A DNA stretch of 64,000 nucleotides from Rhizobium album. GTDB lineage: Bacteria > Pseudomonadota > Alphaproteobacteria > Rhizobiales > Rhizobiaceae. How positions within the stretch are numbered: the stretch's first letter is position 1; each line of letters opens with the position of its first letter. Where the stretch lies: contig NZ_QFBC01000006.1 in the NCBI RefSeq assembly GCF_003122325.1, forward strand, positions 62,001 through 126,000, given 5' to 3'. Shown here piece by piece: positions 10,879-20,264 of this stretch. Below the pieces are notes generated by a model. That model made no database searches. It saw only the letters and a program-made list of their open reading frames with translations, and was not told the DNA's origin. Both the position numbers and the translations under genes were made by a program.

Positions 10879-11607
10879 ATGCTGACACGCAAGCAACAGG
10901 AACTTCTGCTTTTCATCCATGAACGCATGAAGGAATCGGGCGTGCCGCCGTCCTTCGACGAGATGAAGGATGCGCTTGAACTGGCATCGAAATCGGGCAT
11001 CCACCGCCTGATCACCGCCCTGGAAGAACGCGGTTTCATCCGCCGCCTGCCGAACCGGGCGCGGGCGCTCGAAGTCATCAAGCTGCCGGAGGCCTATTCC
11101 CCTGCCCCGCAGCCGCGGCGCGGCTTTTCCCCGAGCGTCATCGAAGGCAGCCTCGGCAAGCCGCAGCCGGTTGCGGCAGCCCCTTCCAAGCCGGCCAAAA
11201 CGACGGCCGACAGCAATCCTCACTCCGTTTCCGTGCCGGTGATGGGCCGCATCGCCGCCGGCGTGCCGATCTCGGCGATCCAGAACAACACGCATGAAAT
11301 CGTCGTTCCGGCGGAAATGATCAGTTCCGGCCAGCATTATGCGCTTGAGGTCAAGGGCGACTCGATGATCGAGGCCGGCATTCTCGACGGCGACACGGTG
11401 ATCATCCGCAACGTCAACAGCGCCACGCCCGGCGATATCGTCGTCGCGCTGGTGGACGACGAGGAGGCGACGCTGAAGCGCTTTCGCCGCAAGGGCGCCT
11501 CGATTGCGCTCGAAGCGGCCAACCCGGCTTACGAAACTCGCATCTTTTCCTCCGACCGTGTCAAGGTGCAGGGAAAGCTGGTCGGCCTCATCCGCCGCTA
11601 TCACTGA
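10879..11607 (+). CDS. lexA: LexA, SOS response repressor and autoprotease
   Basis: 242 residues from the ATG at 10879; an in-frame ATG at 10870 is less likely because the GGGGA ribosome-binding site overlaps it. The N-terminal winged-helix domain covers about 1-65 ([17 protein letters not shown], with recognition helix around SKSGIHRLI). The C-terminal S24 protease domain shows the self-cleavage site Ala127-Gly128, the nucleophile Ser162 in GDSM and the general base Lys200. RecA filaments trigger cleavage after DNA damage. The 3' end overlaps convergent comEC by 7 bases. Confidence 0.97.
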   Translation: MLTRKQQELLLFIHERMKESGVPPSFDEMKDALELASKSGIHRLITALEERGFIRRLPNRARALEVIKLPEAYSPAPQPRRGFSPSVIEGSLGKPQPVAAAPSKPAKTTADSNPHSVSVPVMGRIAAGVPISAIQNNTHEIVVPAEMISSGQHYALEVKGDSMIEAGILDGDTVIIRNVNSATPGDIVVALVDDEEATLKRFRRKGASIALEAANPAYETRIFSSDRVKVQGKLVGLIRRYH

Positions 11608-13985
11608 GCGATCAATGCGGCGACCGGCGTCGGCAATGCCGTGTCGAATTCGCCGCTGCGCCAATCGTAGCTGCGATGGCGCATCCAGGGGCGTTCGGCA
11701 TTTTTGAAGGCCGGTGCAAGGATGGGGTTTTCGGCCGGATTTTCCGGCAGGTTGATTTCCAGCGCGCCGGTGCGCCGTAGCGTCGTGGAGGTGATCAGCA
11801 GGGCACCGGAGCGGCAGGCATCGAAACGCAGCCGCGCCGGGACGATGACAAGCGTTGCCGCATCGCATGCGGCGCCGGCATAGGCAGGATCTTCGATCAG
11901 GGCAATCCTGCGCGCGCCGAGCCGCAGGACGCACCAAAGCTTGGCCGCGCAGGCAAAACGTCCCTCCTCGCTTTCCGCCAGCGCCTTGCCCATGGCCGCG
12001 TTCGCCTGTTTCACCTCCTCGGTCGTCAGACGTTTTCTTTTTTCATGCTTTTCCGCCGGTTTTGCGGTGGTTTCGAGCTGTTGCGGTCGCCTCGGCTCGC
12101 CGAGAGCAAGGGCACGTTGCCACTGGGCGAAAATAAAGTCGGGCGGCCGCTCGCGATTGACGCTCCATTGGCCGTCGAGGCGGACAGCCGCAAGGCGTCC
12201 ATCCTCGGCGACAAGCAGATTTGCCGTGCCCTGGCGATCGCCGAGAACAGCAAAAAGAATGCCGGCCACGATCAGGATGCCGCCGAGATGGCGAAGGCGG
12301 GTCTGCAGCAGGGTCATCACCAGGAAGCCGGCGACCGACACGGGAAAGAAGGCTGGATGCAGGCGACCGAAGGCCAACTCCCCGCCCCAGCCCGCAACCA
12401 TCCGGGCGATGGCGATCACCAGTTCCAGGCCCGCCCCCATGATCCGGAGCGGTACGGCGTCGAGTCCGAAAGGCATCAGCAACATGCCGATCAGGCCGGC
12501 CGGCATCACGATGAAGGAGATGACCGGCATGGCGGCAAGATTGGCAGCCAGGCCATAGGTCGCAAGCTTGTGAAAATGCTCGATCGAAAAGATCGCTGTC
12601 GCGAGGCCACCGATCAGCGAGGTGAAGAAAATGCCGCCGAAGAAACGAAACACCCAGACGGCCGCGCGCAGGCCGGGGATTGCCAGGGTCTGCTCGCTCG
12701 CCGGCCGCTCCTTCCACAGCGCATATCCCGCCACCAGCGCCAGCGTCGCCGCAAAGGACATCTGGAAACTCGCTCCCATCACTTCCGAGGGCGAAATGGC
12801 GATGATGACGATGGCCGATAGCGCGACATTGCGCAGGCTGATCGAGGGGCGGTCGAAAAACACCGCAATCAGCATGATGGCCATCATCAGGAAGGCCCGC
12901 TCGGCCGAAACGGCAAAACCGGATATGAGGTAATAGGCGAACGCCGTCACCAACGCCCCGAAGGCGGCAATCTTCTTCACCGGATAGGCCTGCGCAAAAC
13001 CGGTGAAGACGCTGAGCGCGGCCCGCACGCCGACAAAAAAGATGCCGGCGGCAAGCGCCATGTTCAAACCCGAGATGGCGATGATATGCGCCAGTCCCGA
13101 CAGGCGCAGCGCCTCCGTCGTTTCTCCGGATATCGCCCGCCGCTCGTCGGTGACGATGGCGGCGGCGAAGGCGCCGGCATCTCCCGGAACGATGCTGCGG
13201 ATGCGATCGCCAATAGCACTTCTGGCGGCGTAGAGCGCCCGCTCCAGGCGTTGCAGGAGACCGCCCTCGCCGCCTTCGGCAACATGTGCGGGTTGCGGTG
13301 CCCCATAAAAATAGCCGACGGCGCCGATGCCGTCGTAATAGGCGGAAAAGGTGAAATCGTTGAGGCCGGGAAGCGCCGGCCCCGACGGCGGCGAAATCCG
13401 CACCCGTCCGCCGATGCCGGCACCGATGGCGATCGGCTCATGCCGGCTGCGGGCCAGCAGCGACACCCGATCCGGCGGGCGCTTGAGCGTCGGCTCCGCG
13501 GTCGTCGTCAGCCGGACGATGTAGCGCCAATGCCCCGCGCCGCTCGCTTCGCGCCGTTCGATGACGCCGCTGATCATGGTCGTCACAGGGCTGTCGAGCA
13601 CGATCGTCGAGCGCCGCCACGTCTCCCATTGCGCCAGCAACATGCCGGCAAGCAGCAATGCGGCGGCCGCTGTGCCATAACGCGCCAGACCCTCTGAAAA
13701 ACGACAGCGCCACGCCGCAACGAGAAAAACGGCAAAACCGGCGCCGACCGCCTGAACGGGCGGATCCACGGGCAGCGAAAACCAGATGACGGCCCCCGTC
13801 CCCAGGCACACGGCAGCGAAGAAGAACGCCCGCCCATGCCGCTCTTCCTCCGCCACCATGGCGCTGCATCGGCCCCGCCAGCACGACATGCCGAAAGAGG
13901 CAGGCGATGCCCGAGTCCGTTTTAGCGGAAGCGATACCTCCTGGTTACTCCTGAAAACCAACGGAAAATCCGCAGATTCCGCCAT
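11601..13985 (-). CDS. ComEC/Rec2-family membrane channel protein
   Basis: About 794 residues from the ATG at 13985. There are many membrane segments. An N-terminal DUF4131-like region is followed by the Competence domain, with the conserved [20 protein letters not shown] segment. The C-terminal region corresponds to the metallo-beta-lactamase-like domain of ComEC but shows no HxHxDH metal site, so it is probably inactive. ComEC moves DNA across the inner membrane in naturally competent bacteria; whether this organism is competent is unknown. The frame stays open to 14225, but the extra 80 residues lack family character. The start is uncertain. Confidence 0.85.
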   Translation of the reverse strand: MAESADFPLVFRSNQEVSLPLKRTRASPASFGMSCWRGRCSAMVAEEERHGRAFFFAAVCLGTGAVIWFSLPVDPPVQAVGAGFAVFLVAAWRCRFSEGLARYGTAAAALLLAGMLLAQWETWRRSTIVLDSPVTTMISGVIERREASGAGHWRYIVRLTTTAEPTLKRPPDRVSLLARSRHEPIAIGAGIGGRVRISPPSGPALPGLNDFTFSAYYDGIGAVGYFYGAPQPAHVAEGGEGGLLQRLERALYAARSAIGDRIRSIVPGDAGAFAAAIVTDERRAISGETTEALRLSGLAHIIAISGLNMALAAGIFFVGVRAALSVFTGFAQAYPVKKIAAFGALVTAFAYYLISGFAVSAERAFLMMAIMLIAVFFDRPSISLRNVALSAIVIIAISPSEVMGASFQMSFAATLALVAGYALWKERPASEQTLAIPGLRAAVWVFRFFGGIFFTSLIGGLATAIFSIEHFHKLATYGLAANLAAMPVISFIVMPAGLIGMLLMPFGLDAVPLRIMGAGLELVIAIARMVAGWGGELAFGRLHPAFFPVSVAGFLVMTLLQTRLRHLGGILIVAGILFAVLGDRQGTANLLVAEDGRLAAVRLDGQWSVNRERPPDFIFAQWQRALALGEPRRPQQLETTAKPAEKHEKRKRLTTEEVKQANAAMGKALAESEEGRFACAAKLWCVLRLGARRIALIEDPAYAGAACDAATLVIVPARLRFDACRSGALLITSTTLRRTGALEINLPENPAENPILAPAFKNAERPWMRHRSYDWRSGEFDTALPTPVAALIAQ

Positions 13986-14337
13986 CGGCTCGTAAAGCCG
14001 TTCCTTCCTCAGGGAATCACCGTCTTCGTCATCGGTGCGTGGCATGGAACAGTCAGAACTGGTGTTTCGGTGGCAATCATCATGCAACCGAAGATAGGGT
14101 TTTGCAACCCATGTGATAGGCCTTCCATCTGGATTTATCGCTTCGCGAGCGGGGTTTTCCGGCCCCTGAACCGCGTTGAAAAAAAGCCGATATTGCAGCG
14201 CCCAAAAGTTGATCATGCGGCGCACAAAATGCCTATCGGATAGCTTGGCATTAACTTCCGTATCATATAGCTACAGTGATGGACGTTAAAACATGTGACG
14301 CTTTTGAGGCGCCACACCGCCAGTTCGGAGGACCAGC
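13986..14337. other. Non-coding interval between comEC and gltA
   Basis: About 350 bases with no convincing gene. The comEC frame continues through two thirds of it on the minus strand without recognisable domain content. A small hairpin (CGGCT-N5-AGCCG) lies at 13986-14000. The AT-richer part at about 14240-14300 should hold the gltA promoter (TTGGCA at 14245 is a possible -35), and a CGGAGG ribosome-binding site stands before gltA. Confidence 0.6.
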
Positions 14338-15627
14338 ATGACGGATAAAAACGCTGCATTGACGCTCGGGGAAAAGTCGGTGGAACTACCGGTCAAGACC
14401 GGAACCATCGGGCCGAGCGTTCTCGACATCGGTGCGCTGTACAAGAACACCGGCTCGTTCACCTACGACCCAGGCTTCACCTCGACCGCGTCCTGTGAAT
14501 CGAAGATCACCTATATCGACGGCGACGAAGGCATCCTGCTTCACCGCGGCTATCCCATCGAACAGCTTGCGGAACATGGCGACTTCCTGGAAGCCTGCTA
14601 CCTGTTGCTTTACGGTGACCTGCCGACCGCGGCCCAGAAGAAGGACTTCGATCATCGCGTCACGCACCACACCATGGTGCACGAGCAGATGTCGCGCTTC
14701 TTCACCGGTTTCCGCCGCGATGCGCATCCGATGGCCGTCATGTGCGGCTGCGTCGGCGCTCTCTCCGCCTTCTATCACGATTCCACCGACATCACCGATC
14801 CGCATCAGCGCATGGTCGCCTCGCTGCGCATGATCGCCAAGATGCCGACGCTTGCCGCCATGGCCTACAAGTACCATATCGGCCAGCCCTTCGTTTACCC
14901 GAAGAACGACCTCGACTACGCATCGAACTTCCTGCGCATGTGCTTTGCCGTGCCGTGCGAAGACTATGTGGTGAACCCGGTTCTGGCGCGCGCCATGGAC
15001 CGCATCTTCATCCTGCACGCCGATCACGAGCAGAACGCCTCGACCTCGACCGTTCGCCTTGCCGGCTCCTCCGGCGCCAACCCCTTCGCCTGCATCGCGG
15101 CCGGCATCGCCTGCCTCTGGGGCCCGGCACATGGCGGCGCCAACGAAGCGGCGCTGAACATGCTCACCGAAATCGGCACCGTCGACCGCATTCCGGAGTA
15201 CATCGCCCGCGCCAAGGACAAGAACGACCCGTTCCGCCTGATGGGCTTTGGTCACCGCGTCTACAAGAACTACGACCCGCGCGCCAAGATCATGCAGAAG
15301 ACGACGCATGAAGTGCTCGGCGAACTCGGCATCAAGGACGACCCGCTGCTCGAAGTCGCCATGGAACTGGAACGGATTGCCCTGACGGACAGCTACTTCG
15401 TCGAGAAGAAGCTTTACCCGAACATCGACTTCTACTCCGGCATCACGCTGAAGGCGCTGGGCTTCCCCACTACCATGTTCACCGTACTGTTCGCGCTTGC
15501 GCGCACCGTCGGCTGGATCGCCCAGTGGAACGAAATGATCGAGGATCCGCAGCAGCGCATCGGCCGTCCACGCCAGCTCTACATCGGCGAGCCGAAGCGC
15601 GACTACATCCCGGTTTCCAAGCGCTGA
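14338..15627 (+). CDS. gltA: Citrate synthase (type II)
   Basis: 429 residues, typical for the hexameric bacterial type. It condenses oxaloacetate with acetyl-CoA at the entry to the TCA cycle. Catalytic His306 (in [14 protein letters not shown]) and Asp364 (in DFYSGI) are in place, as is the second active-site His in the DHEQNASTS segment near residue 230. The ribosome-binding site CGGAGG is a few bases upstream of the ATG. A strong terminator follows, and the next gene lpxB converges. Confidence 0.98.
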   Translation: MTDKNAALTLGEKSVELPVKTGTIGPSVLDIGALYKNTGSFTYDPGFTSTASCESKITYIDGDEGILLHRGYPIEQLAEHGDFLEACYLLLYGDLPTAAQKKDFDHRVTHHTMVHEQMSRFFTGFRRDAHPMAVMCGCVGALSAFYHDSTDITDPHQRMVASLRMIAKMPTLAAMAYKYHIGQPFVYPKNDLDYASNFLRMCFAVPCEDYVVNPVLARAMDRIFILHADHEQNASTSTVRLAGSSGANPFACIAAGIACLWGPAHGGANEAALNMLTEIGTVDRIPEYIARAKDKNDPFRLMGFGHRVYKNYDPRAKIMQKTTHEVLGELGIKDDPLLEVAMELERIALTDSYFVEKKLYPNIDFYSGITLKALGFPTTMFTVLFALARTVGWIAQWNEMIEDPQQRIGRPRQLYIGEPKRDYIPVSKR

Positions 15628-15656
15628 TCTCTGCTTAAAGCCGATCCCAGACAGAC

Positions 15657-15688
15657 AAAACCCTCGAAAGCAATTTCGAGGGTTTTTT
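15657..15688 (+). terminator. Intrinsic terminator of gltA, possibly bidirectional
   Basis: A 9-bp perfect stem (CCCTCGAAA at 15661-15669 with TTTCGAGGG at 15674-15682), GCAA tetraloop and six Ts. Four As on the far side could also give a shorter T-tail for transcripts arriving from lpxB on the minus strand. Confidence 0.9.
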
Positions 15689-15726
15689 CATGGGATGACG
15701 TCGTTCTGGAAGCACGACGAGAGCGC

Positions 15727-16893
15727 TCAAGCCCGCCCTTTTTCCTCCAGGAGCCGCAACACGATGCGTGCGCTCTCTTCGCCCGGCGAGCGGGCGGTGT
15801 GCAGGCGGTTCCAGACGCGCTCGAAACCCTGGCTCATCGCCTGCCGTTCCGGGGTCTGCGTCGAGAGACGTTCGATCCAGCGCGCCAGCCGGCCATGGCG
15901 GATGGTGTGGTCGACATATTCCGGCACGACCGGATAATCGGCGACAAGATTGGGCAGCGCCGCACTCCAGGTCGTAATCCGCCGCGTCATCAACCGCATC
16001 AGCCAGTCCAGCTTGTAGACGGACACGACCGGGACGCCGGCAAGGGCGAGTTCGAGCACCACCGTGCCGGAGGCCGCCAGGGCAGCATCGGCGACGGCAA
16101 AGGCCCGCCATTTATCCGCCGCCCCGACGAGGATCTCCGGCTGCACCGCCCATTCCACCGTCAATTCGCGAACGAGCCGTTCCTGGTGCGGCACGGTGGG
16201 TAACAGGAAATGCAGGTCGCTGTTGCGCTCCGCCAGAAGTTCGATGGTCTGCTTGAACACCGGCAAAAGGCTGCGGATCTCGCCGCCGCGCGATCCCGGC
16301 AGCAGCAGGACGGTGCGGCCATCGCCGGCAGACGGAACCGCACGCGCCGCCCTTGCCTGGCGCACACGCAGGAGATCCGGATCGGCGGTCAGGCGGTGCC
16401 CGACAAAACTCGTCGCCGGGCCGCCCAGCCGTTCCATCACCGCCGGCTCGAACGGCAGCAGGGCCAGCACATGGTCGACATAAGCGAGCATCTTGGTTGC
16501 CCGGTATTCCTTCCACGCCCAGACGCTCGGGCAGACATAGTTGACCACAGGAAGGTCGGGCAAGGCCCGTCGAACCTTCCTGGCGACGCGATGGGTAAAA
16601 TCGGGGCTGTCGATGATGATCAGCACGTCGGGTTTTGCTTCGACGATGGCCTCCGCCGTCTCGCCGATGCGACGGATCAGGCTCGGCAAACGTGCCAGCA
16701 CCTGGGTCAGCCCCATGATCGACAATTCGGAAAAATCAAAGAGCGACTCAAGCCCCTGCGCTTCCATCGCCTCGCCGCCGACGCCGACGATCTCGATCTC
16801 TTCCGGTGTCAGCTTTTTCAGCGCGGCCAGCAGATCGCCGCCGAGGAGATCGCCGGACACTTCCCCTGCAATTACGGCCACCTTCAAGACCAT
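15727..16893 (-). CDS. lpxB: Lipid-A-disaccharide synthase
   Basis: 388 residues. It joins lipid X to UDP-2,3-diacylglucosamine, releasing UDP, as a peripheral membrane glycosyltransferase (GT19). Family segments are visible: the N-terminal VAVIAGEVSGDLLG, the NYVCPSVWAWKEYR block near 135-148, VGHRLTADP near 180 and the ASGTVVLELALAGVP donor-site region near 285. It is the last gene of the lpxD-fabZ-lpxA-lpxI-lpxB series, separated from lpxI by a 106-base gap filled with repeat sequence. Confidence 0.96.
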   Translation of the reverse strand: MVLKVAVIAGEVSGDLLGGDLLAALKKLTPEEIEIVGVGGEAMEAQGLESLFDFSELSIMGLTQVLARLPSLIRRIGETAEAIVEAKPDVLIIIDSPDFTHRVARKVRRALPDLPVVNYVCPSVWAWKEYRATKMLAYVDHVLALLPFEPAVMERLGGPATSFVGHRLTADPDLLRVRQARAARAVPSAGDGRTVLLLPGSRGGEIRSLLPVFKQTIELLAERNSDLHFLLPTVPHQERLVRELTVEWAVQPEILVGAADKWRAFAVADAALAASGTVVLELALAGVPVVSVYKLDWLMRLMTRRITTWSAALPNLVADYPVVPEYVDHTIRHGRLARWIERLSTQTPERQAMSQGFERVWNRLHTARSPGEESARIVLRLLEEKGRA

Positions 16894-16910
16894 CTCACAT
16901 CATCCGTCGG

Positions 16911-17019
16911 TTAGAGCATTTCCAACCGAAGCTCAATCGCTTCGGCGTCGGACAATGCGGCGAAAACAAAAGGATAGAGCATTTCCTGTAAACCCCTTTT
17001 CACAGGAAATGCTCTATCC
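16911..17019. repeat. Intergenic palindromic repeat with perfect 18-bp arms
   Basis: Left arm 16972-16989 and right arm 17002-17019 are perfect reverse complements, each containing AGAGCATTTCC, with a 12-base loop. A further copy of the TTAGAGCATTTCC motif stands at 16911-16923, followed by a small hairpin CGAAGC-N6-GCTTCG. This looks like a dispersed rhizobial intergenic palindrome. The right arm is translated as the final residues of LpxI and the loop supplies part of its stop codon. Confidence 0.75.
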
Positions 17020-17875
17020 CGCGGTCAATGCCGCAGACGAAAAGACCGGAGGCATCGGCTGCCGCGATCATTGCCTGGCGATCGAGCACCAACGCCCGCC
17101 CCGCCTCCACCGCGATACCGGCGAGACCGGCCTTGCGGGCATTGTCCACTGTGGACACACCGATCGACGGCAGGTCGGCGCGGACATCCTGTTGCGGTTT
17201 GCAAAGCTTGACCAGCACGCCCCTGCGCCGGGCGGAAATCCGCCCCTCTGCCCGCAAGGCAGCCACTCTTTCCAGCATGCGATCCGTGCCCTCGACACCT
17301 TCGAGCGCCACGACCCGGCCACCGACGCAGACGGCGCCCTGGCCGACATCCAGCGCTCCGAGCGCCATGGCGGCGCTGGCGGCCTTCTCGATATCCTTCA
17401 TGTCGTCTTCGCCGGGCGCATGCTGGCCGAAGGGGCCTGTCTGCGCCAGGAGGTCGGGGGCGATTTCATGCGCGCCGATCACATGGCGCCCATCGGTCTC
17501 GATCAGCCCGATGACCATCTGCAGCACCGTATCGTCTCCCCCGGACAGCAGCGTCCGGATGACCCTGGGCACCTTGAGCAGATGTTTCCAGGTCGGCGTG
17601 ATTTCCCGCCATTCCGGCCGGCGTGAAATGGCGCCGGAGAGCACGACACGATCGACGCCGCGGCTGCGCATCGCCGCGTCGAGGCCCTTCATGTCGCCGA
17701 CGCCGATCAGGGCGCGCTCGAAACCTTCGAAATCGATGTCGGATTCATTCCTGATGGAAATGATCAGCGGATCTTCGCCGGCAAGGCGGGCCGCACCGGC
17801 CACATGCAGCGGCAGCATGCCGCTGCCGGCGATGATGGCCAGGCGCCCCTTCGGCTTTTGGCTGTCGCTTGCCAC
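17000..17875 (-). CDS. lpxI: UDP-2,3-diacylglucosamine diphosphatase LpxI
   Basis: 291 residues with a GTG start three bases beyond the lpxA stop. LpxI (formerly DUF1009) removes UMP from UDP-2,3-diacylglucosamine to give lipid X and replaces LpxH in most alphaproteobacteria. The opening LAIIAGSGMLPL, the RRPEWREITPTW region and the C-terminal GIAVEAGRALVLDRQ segment are typical. The last six residues (GIEHFL) are encoded by the right arm of an intergenic palindrome, so the native C-terminus has probably been replaced by repeat sequence. Confidence 0.93.
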   Translation of the reverse strand: MASDSQKPKGRLAIIAGSGMLPLHVAGAARLAGEDPLIISIRNESDIDFEGFERALIGVGDMKGLDAAMRSRGVDRVVLSGAISRRPEWREITPTWKHLLKVPRVIRTLLSGGDDTVLQMVIGLIETDGRHVIGAHEIAPDLLAQTGPFGQHAPGEDDMKDIEKAASAAMALGALDVGQGAVCVGGRVVALEGVEGTDRMLERVAALRAEGRISARRRGVLVKLCKPQQDVRADLPSIGVSTVDNARKAGLAGIAVEAGRALVLDRQAMIAAADASGLFVCGIDRGIEHFL

Positions 17876-17878
17876 CGA

Positions 17879-18697
17879 TCAGCCCTTGCTTCCCCTGTTG
17901 GGCGAAGACAGGGCACGGTCGCTTTCGACCGCGATGAAATCGAGAATTTCCATCGCTTCGGCGCAATCGACATATTCGTCGCGGATGGCCGCCGCATTCG
18001 CCCGGACCGAACCCTCGCCCTCGAAGATCTGCTTGTAGGCGCGCCGCACGACGTGGATGACCGACCGTTCGATACCGGCCCGCGACATGCCCACGACGTT
18101 CAGGCCGCCCAGAATGCCGGGATTGCCGTTCAGCATGCCGTAGGGAATGACATCGTAGCTGACGGCGGAGAGGCCACCGATGAAGGCCTGGCGGCCGATA
18201 CGGGTGAACTGGTGGACGGCGCAGCCGCCGCCGAGAATGGCGCGGTCAGCAACATGCACATGGCCGGCCAGCATGACATTGTTGGACAGGATGATGTGAT
18301 TGCCAAGCTGGCAATCATGCGCCACGTGCGAATTGGCCAGGAACAGGTTGTCGTTGCCGACCACCGTCTTGCCGCCGCCGCCGGAGGTGCCGGTGTTCAT
18401 CGTCACGCCTTCGCGGATGGTGCAGCGTTCGCCGACCGACAGCGTCGTCTCTTCGCCGCCGTGGTGCACGCTCTGCGGATCGCCGCCGATGGCGGCGAAC
18501 GGAAAGATGCGCGTTGCCTTGCCGATCGTGGTGCGGCCGGCGACGACGACATTGTTGAGCAGTTCGACGCCGTCACCCAGCGTGACATGCGGGCCGACAT
18601 GGCAGAAGGGGCCGATGACGGCGTTCTCGCCGACGATGGCACCGTCTTCCACCACGGCAAGCGGATGAACGCGTGCGCTTGCGGCAATCTTGCTCAT
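17879..18697 (-). CDS. lpxA: UDP-N-acetylglucosamine O-acyltransferase
   Basis: 272 residues. It catalyses the first step of lipid A synthesis, moving a 3-hydroxyacyl chain from acyl carrier protein to UDP-GlcNAc. The N-terminal two thirds is a left-handed beta-helix built from hexapeptide repeats (for example [14 protein letters not shown]), with the catalytic-His segment [14 protein letters not shown] near residue 128. The C-terminal helical domain starts near 195. ATGA overlap with fabZ shows translational coupling. Confidence 0.97.
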   Translation of the reverse strand: MSKIAASARVHPLAVVEDGAIVGENAVIGPFCHVGPHVTLGDGVELLNNVVVAGRTTIGKATRIFPFAAIGGDPQSVHHGGEETTLSVGERCTIREGVTMNTGTSGGGGKTVVGNDNLFLANSHVAHDCQLGNHIILSNNVMLAGHVHVADRAILGGGCAVHQFTRIGRQAFIGGLSAVSYDVIPYGMLNGNPGILGGLNVVGMSRAGIERSVIHVVRRAYKQIFEGEGSVRANAAAIRDEYVDCAEAMEILDFIAVESDRALSSPNRGSKG

Positions 18698-19158
18698 TCG
18701 GCGTCCCTACGCATCATCGCGCCGATATCCGCTTCGGCGACGAGGGCTCCATCCACCTTGGCATCGCAATGGAACTTCCAGATGTTGCCGCGCTGCTTCT
18801 GCTTGGTCACATGGAACTCGACGCGGTCGCCGGGCACGACCGGCTTGCGAAAACGGGCATTGTCGATGGTCATGAAATAGACGAGGTTGCCGGCCTGGCC
18901 CTGCTTGCGGGCACAGATGGCGCCGGCCGTCTGGGCCATGCCCTCGATCAGCAGTACGCCGGGCATGATCGGCTGGCCGGGAAAATGGCCGGTGAAGTGC
19001 GGCTCGTTGACCGTTACGTTCTTGATGCCGATCGCCGAATTGTCGCCGTCGATCTCGACGATCCTGTCCACCAGCAAGAATGGATAGCGGTGCGGCAAAA
19101 GGGTCATGATTTCAAGAATATCGGCGCTGGAAAGGGACGCCTTGCTCTCCTCGGTCAC
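18694..19158 (-). CDS. fabZ: 3-hydroxyacyl-[acyl-carrier-protein] dehydratase
   Basis: 154 residues in a single hot-dog fold. It dehydrates 3-hydroxyacyl-ACP in fatty acid elongation and so competes with LpxA and LpxD for the same substrate. Catalytic His58 (in [10 protein letters not shown]) and Glu72 are present. The start is a GTG at 19158 that overlaps the lpxD stop codon by four bases, with no ATG nearby that keeps the N-terminus. Confidence 0.96.
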   Translation of the reverse strand: MTEESKASLSSADILEIMTLLPHRYPFLLVDRIVEIDGDNSAIGIKNVTVNEPHFTGHFPGQPIMPGVLLIEGMAQTAGAICARKQGQAGNLVYFMTIDNARFRKPVVPGDRVEFHVTKQKQRGNIWKFHCDAKVDGALVAEADIGAMMRRDAE

Positions 19159-20216
19159 TGTGTGTCTCCAGTCTTTTTCGAACGGCTGTTGGCGCGTGCG
19201 GTCATTTCGGCGATATCGCGCAGGAAGTCTTTCATCGGCCGCGCCGGAACGCCGCCATAACGCTCGCCGGCCGGAACGTCGCCGACGACGCCGCTCATCG
19301 CCGCGATCTGCGCGCCGCTACCGATGGTGATGTGACCGTTGATGCCCGAGGCACCACCGATCATGACACCGTCGCCGATGCGGGTGCTGCCGGCAATGCC
19401 GACCTGGCTGACGATGCCGCAATGACGGCCGATGCGGACGTTGTGTCCGATCTGGACAAGGTTGTCGATCTTCGTGCCCTCGCCGATGACCGTATCGTCC
19501 ATGGTGCCGCGATCGACCGTGGTGTTGGCGCCGATCTCGACGTGATCCTGGATGATGACGCGACCGATCTGCACGATCTTCAGCATGCCGCGTGGTCCCG
19601 GCGCATATCCGAAACCGTCCTGGCCGATGCGCGCACCGTTGTGAATGATCACCTCGTTGCCGAGATAGGCGCAGAGAATGCTGGCGCCGGCGGCAATCGA
19701 ACAGTTCCGACCGATCTTGACCCCGGCACCGATGATCGCACCGGCACCGATGCGTGTGCCCGTGCCGATCGCGACATCGGCGCCGATGACCGCCATCGGC
19801 TCGACGATCACGCCGGGCTCGAGGTGGGCGGAGGGATCGACAAAAGCGGCCGGAGAAACATCGGGCTGCGAGGCCACGGTCGCCAGCGGCCGCATCGCGG
19901 ACGGATACAGCAAGGCGCCCGCCATCGCGAATGCCGTGTGCGGCCGAGAGGACAACAGAACGGGAATGTGTGCGGGAATGATCGATTGCAACGCTTTGTC
20001 GCACAGGATGGCCGAGGCGTAACACGTCTCCAGCTCAATGCGGTTCTTGCGGGACAATATGTAACACAGCTCGCCTTCGCGCGCACGAGAAACCGGGGCC
20101 ACGGCATGGATCAACCGTTTCCCCGTGCTTTCGTCAGCAAGCTCCGCCCCAAGATATTCGGCCAACGCAGCAAGCGTAACGCCTTCCCGGGGCGGGAAAA
20201 ATTCATTCGATTCCAT
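19155..20216 (-). CDS. lpxD: UDP-3-O-(3-hydroxyacyl)glucosamine N-acyltransferase
   Basis: 353 residues. It adds the second 3-hydroxyacyl chain in lipid A synthesis. An N-terminal uridine-binding domain (about 1-105) precedes a hexapeptide-repeat beta-helix with the catalytic His in [12 protein letters not shown] near residue 255. It follows bamA by 48 bases and overlaps fabZ, the standard arrangement of this operon. Confidence 0.97.
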   Translation of the reverse strand: MESNEFFPPREGVTLAALAEYLGAELADESTGKRLIHAVAPVSRAREGELCYILSRKNRIELETCYASAILCDKALQSIIPAHIPVLLSSRPHTAFAMAGALLYPSAMRPLATVASQPDVSPAAFVDPSAHLEPGVIVEPMAVIGADVAIGTGTRIGAGAIIGAGVKIGRNCSIAAGASILCAYLGNEVIIHNGARIGQDGFGYAPGPRGMLKIVQIGRVIIQDHVEIGANTTVDRGTMDDTVIGEGTKIDNLVQIGHNVRIGRHCGIVSQVGIAGSTRIGDGVMIGGASGINGHITIGSGAQIAAMSGVVGDVPAGERYGGVPARPMKDFLRDIAEMTARANSRSKKTGDTQ

Positions 20217-20264
20217 CAGCCGAGGCTCCAGAACGTTTCTGTTCGCAGTTCTGGACTGCTGATA

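Noticed and set aside
13986-14225. Extended N-terminus for ComEC
   Set aside because: The extra 80 residues have no membrane or family character and lie in the gltA upstream region; ATG 13985 is preferred.
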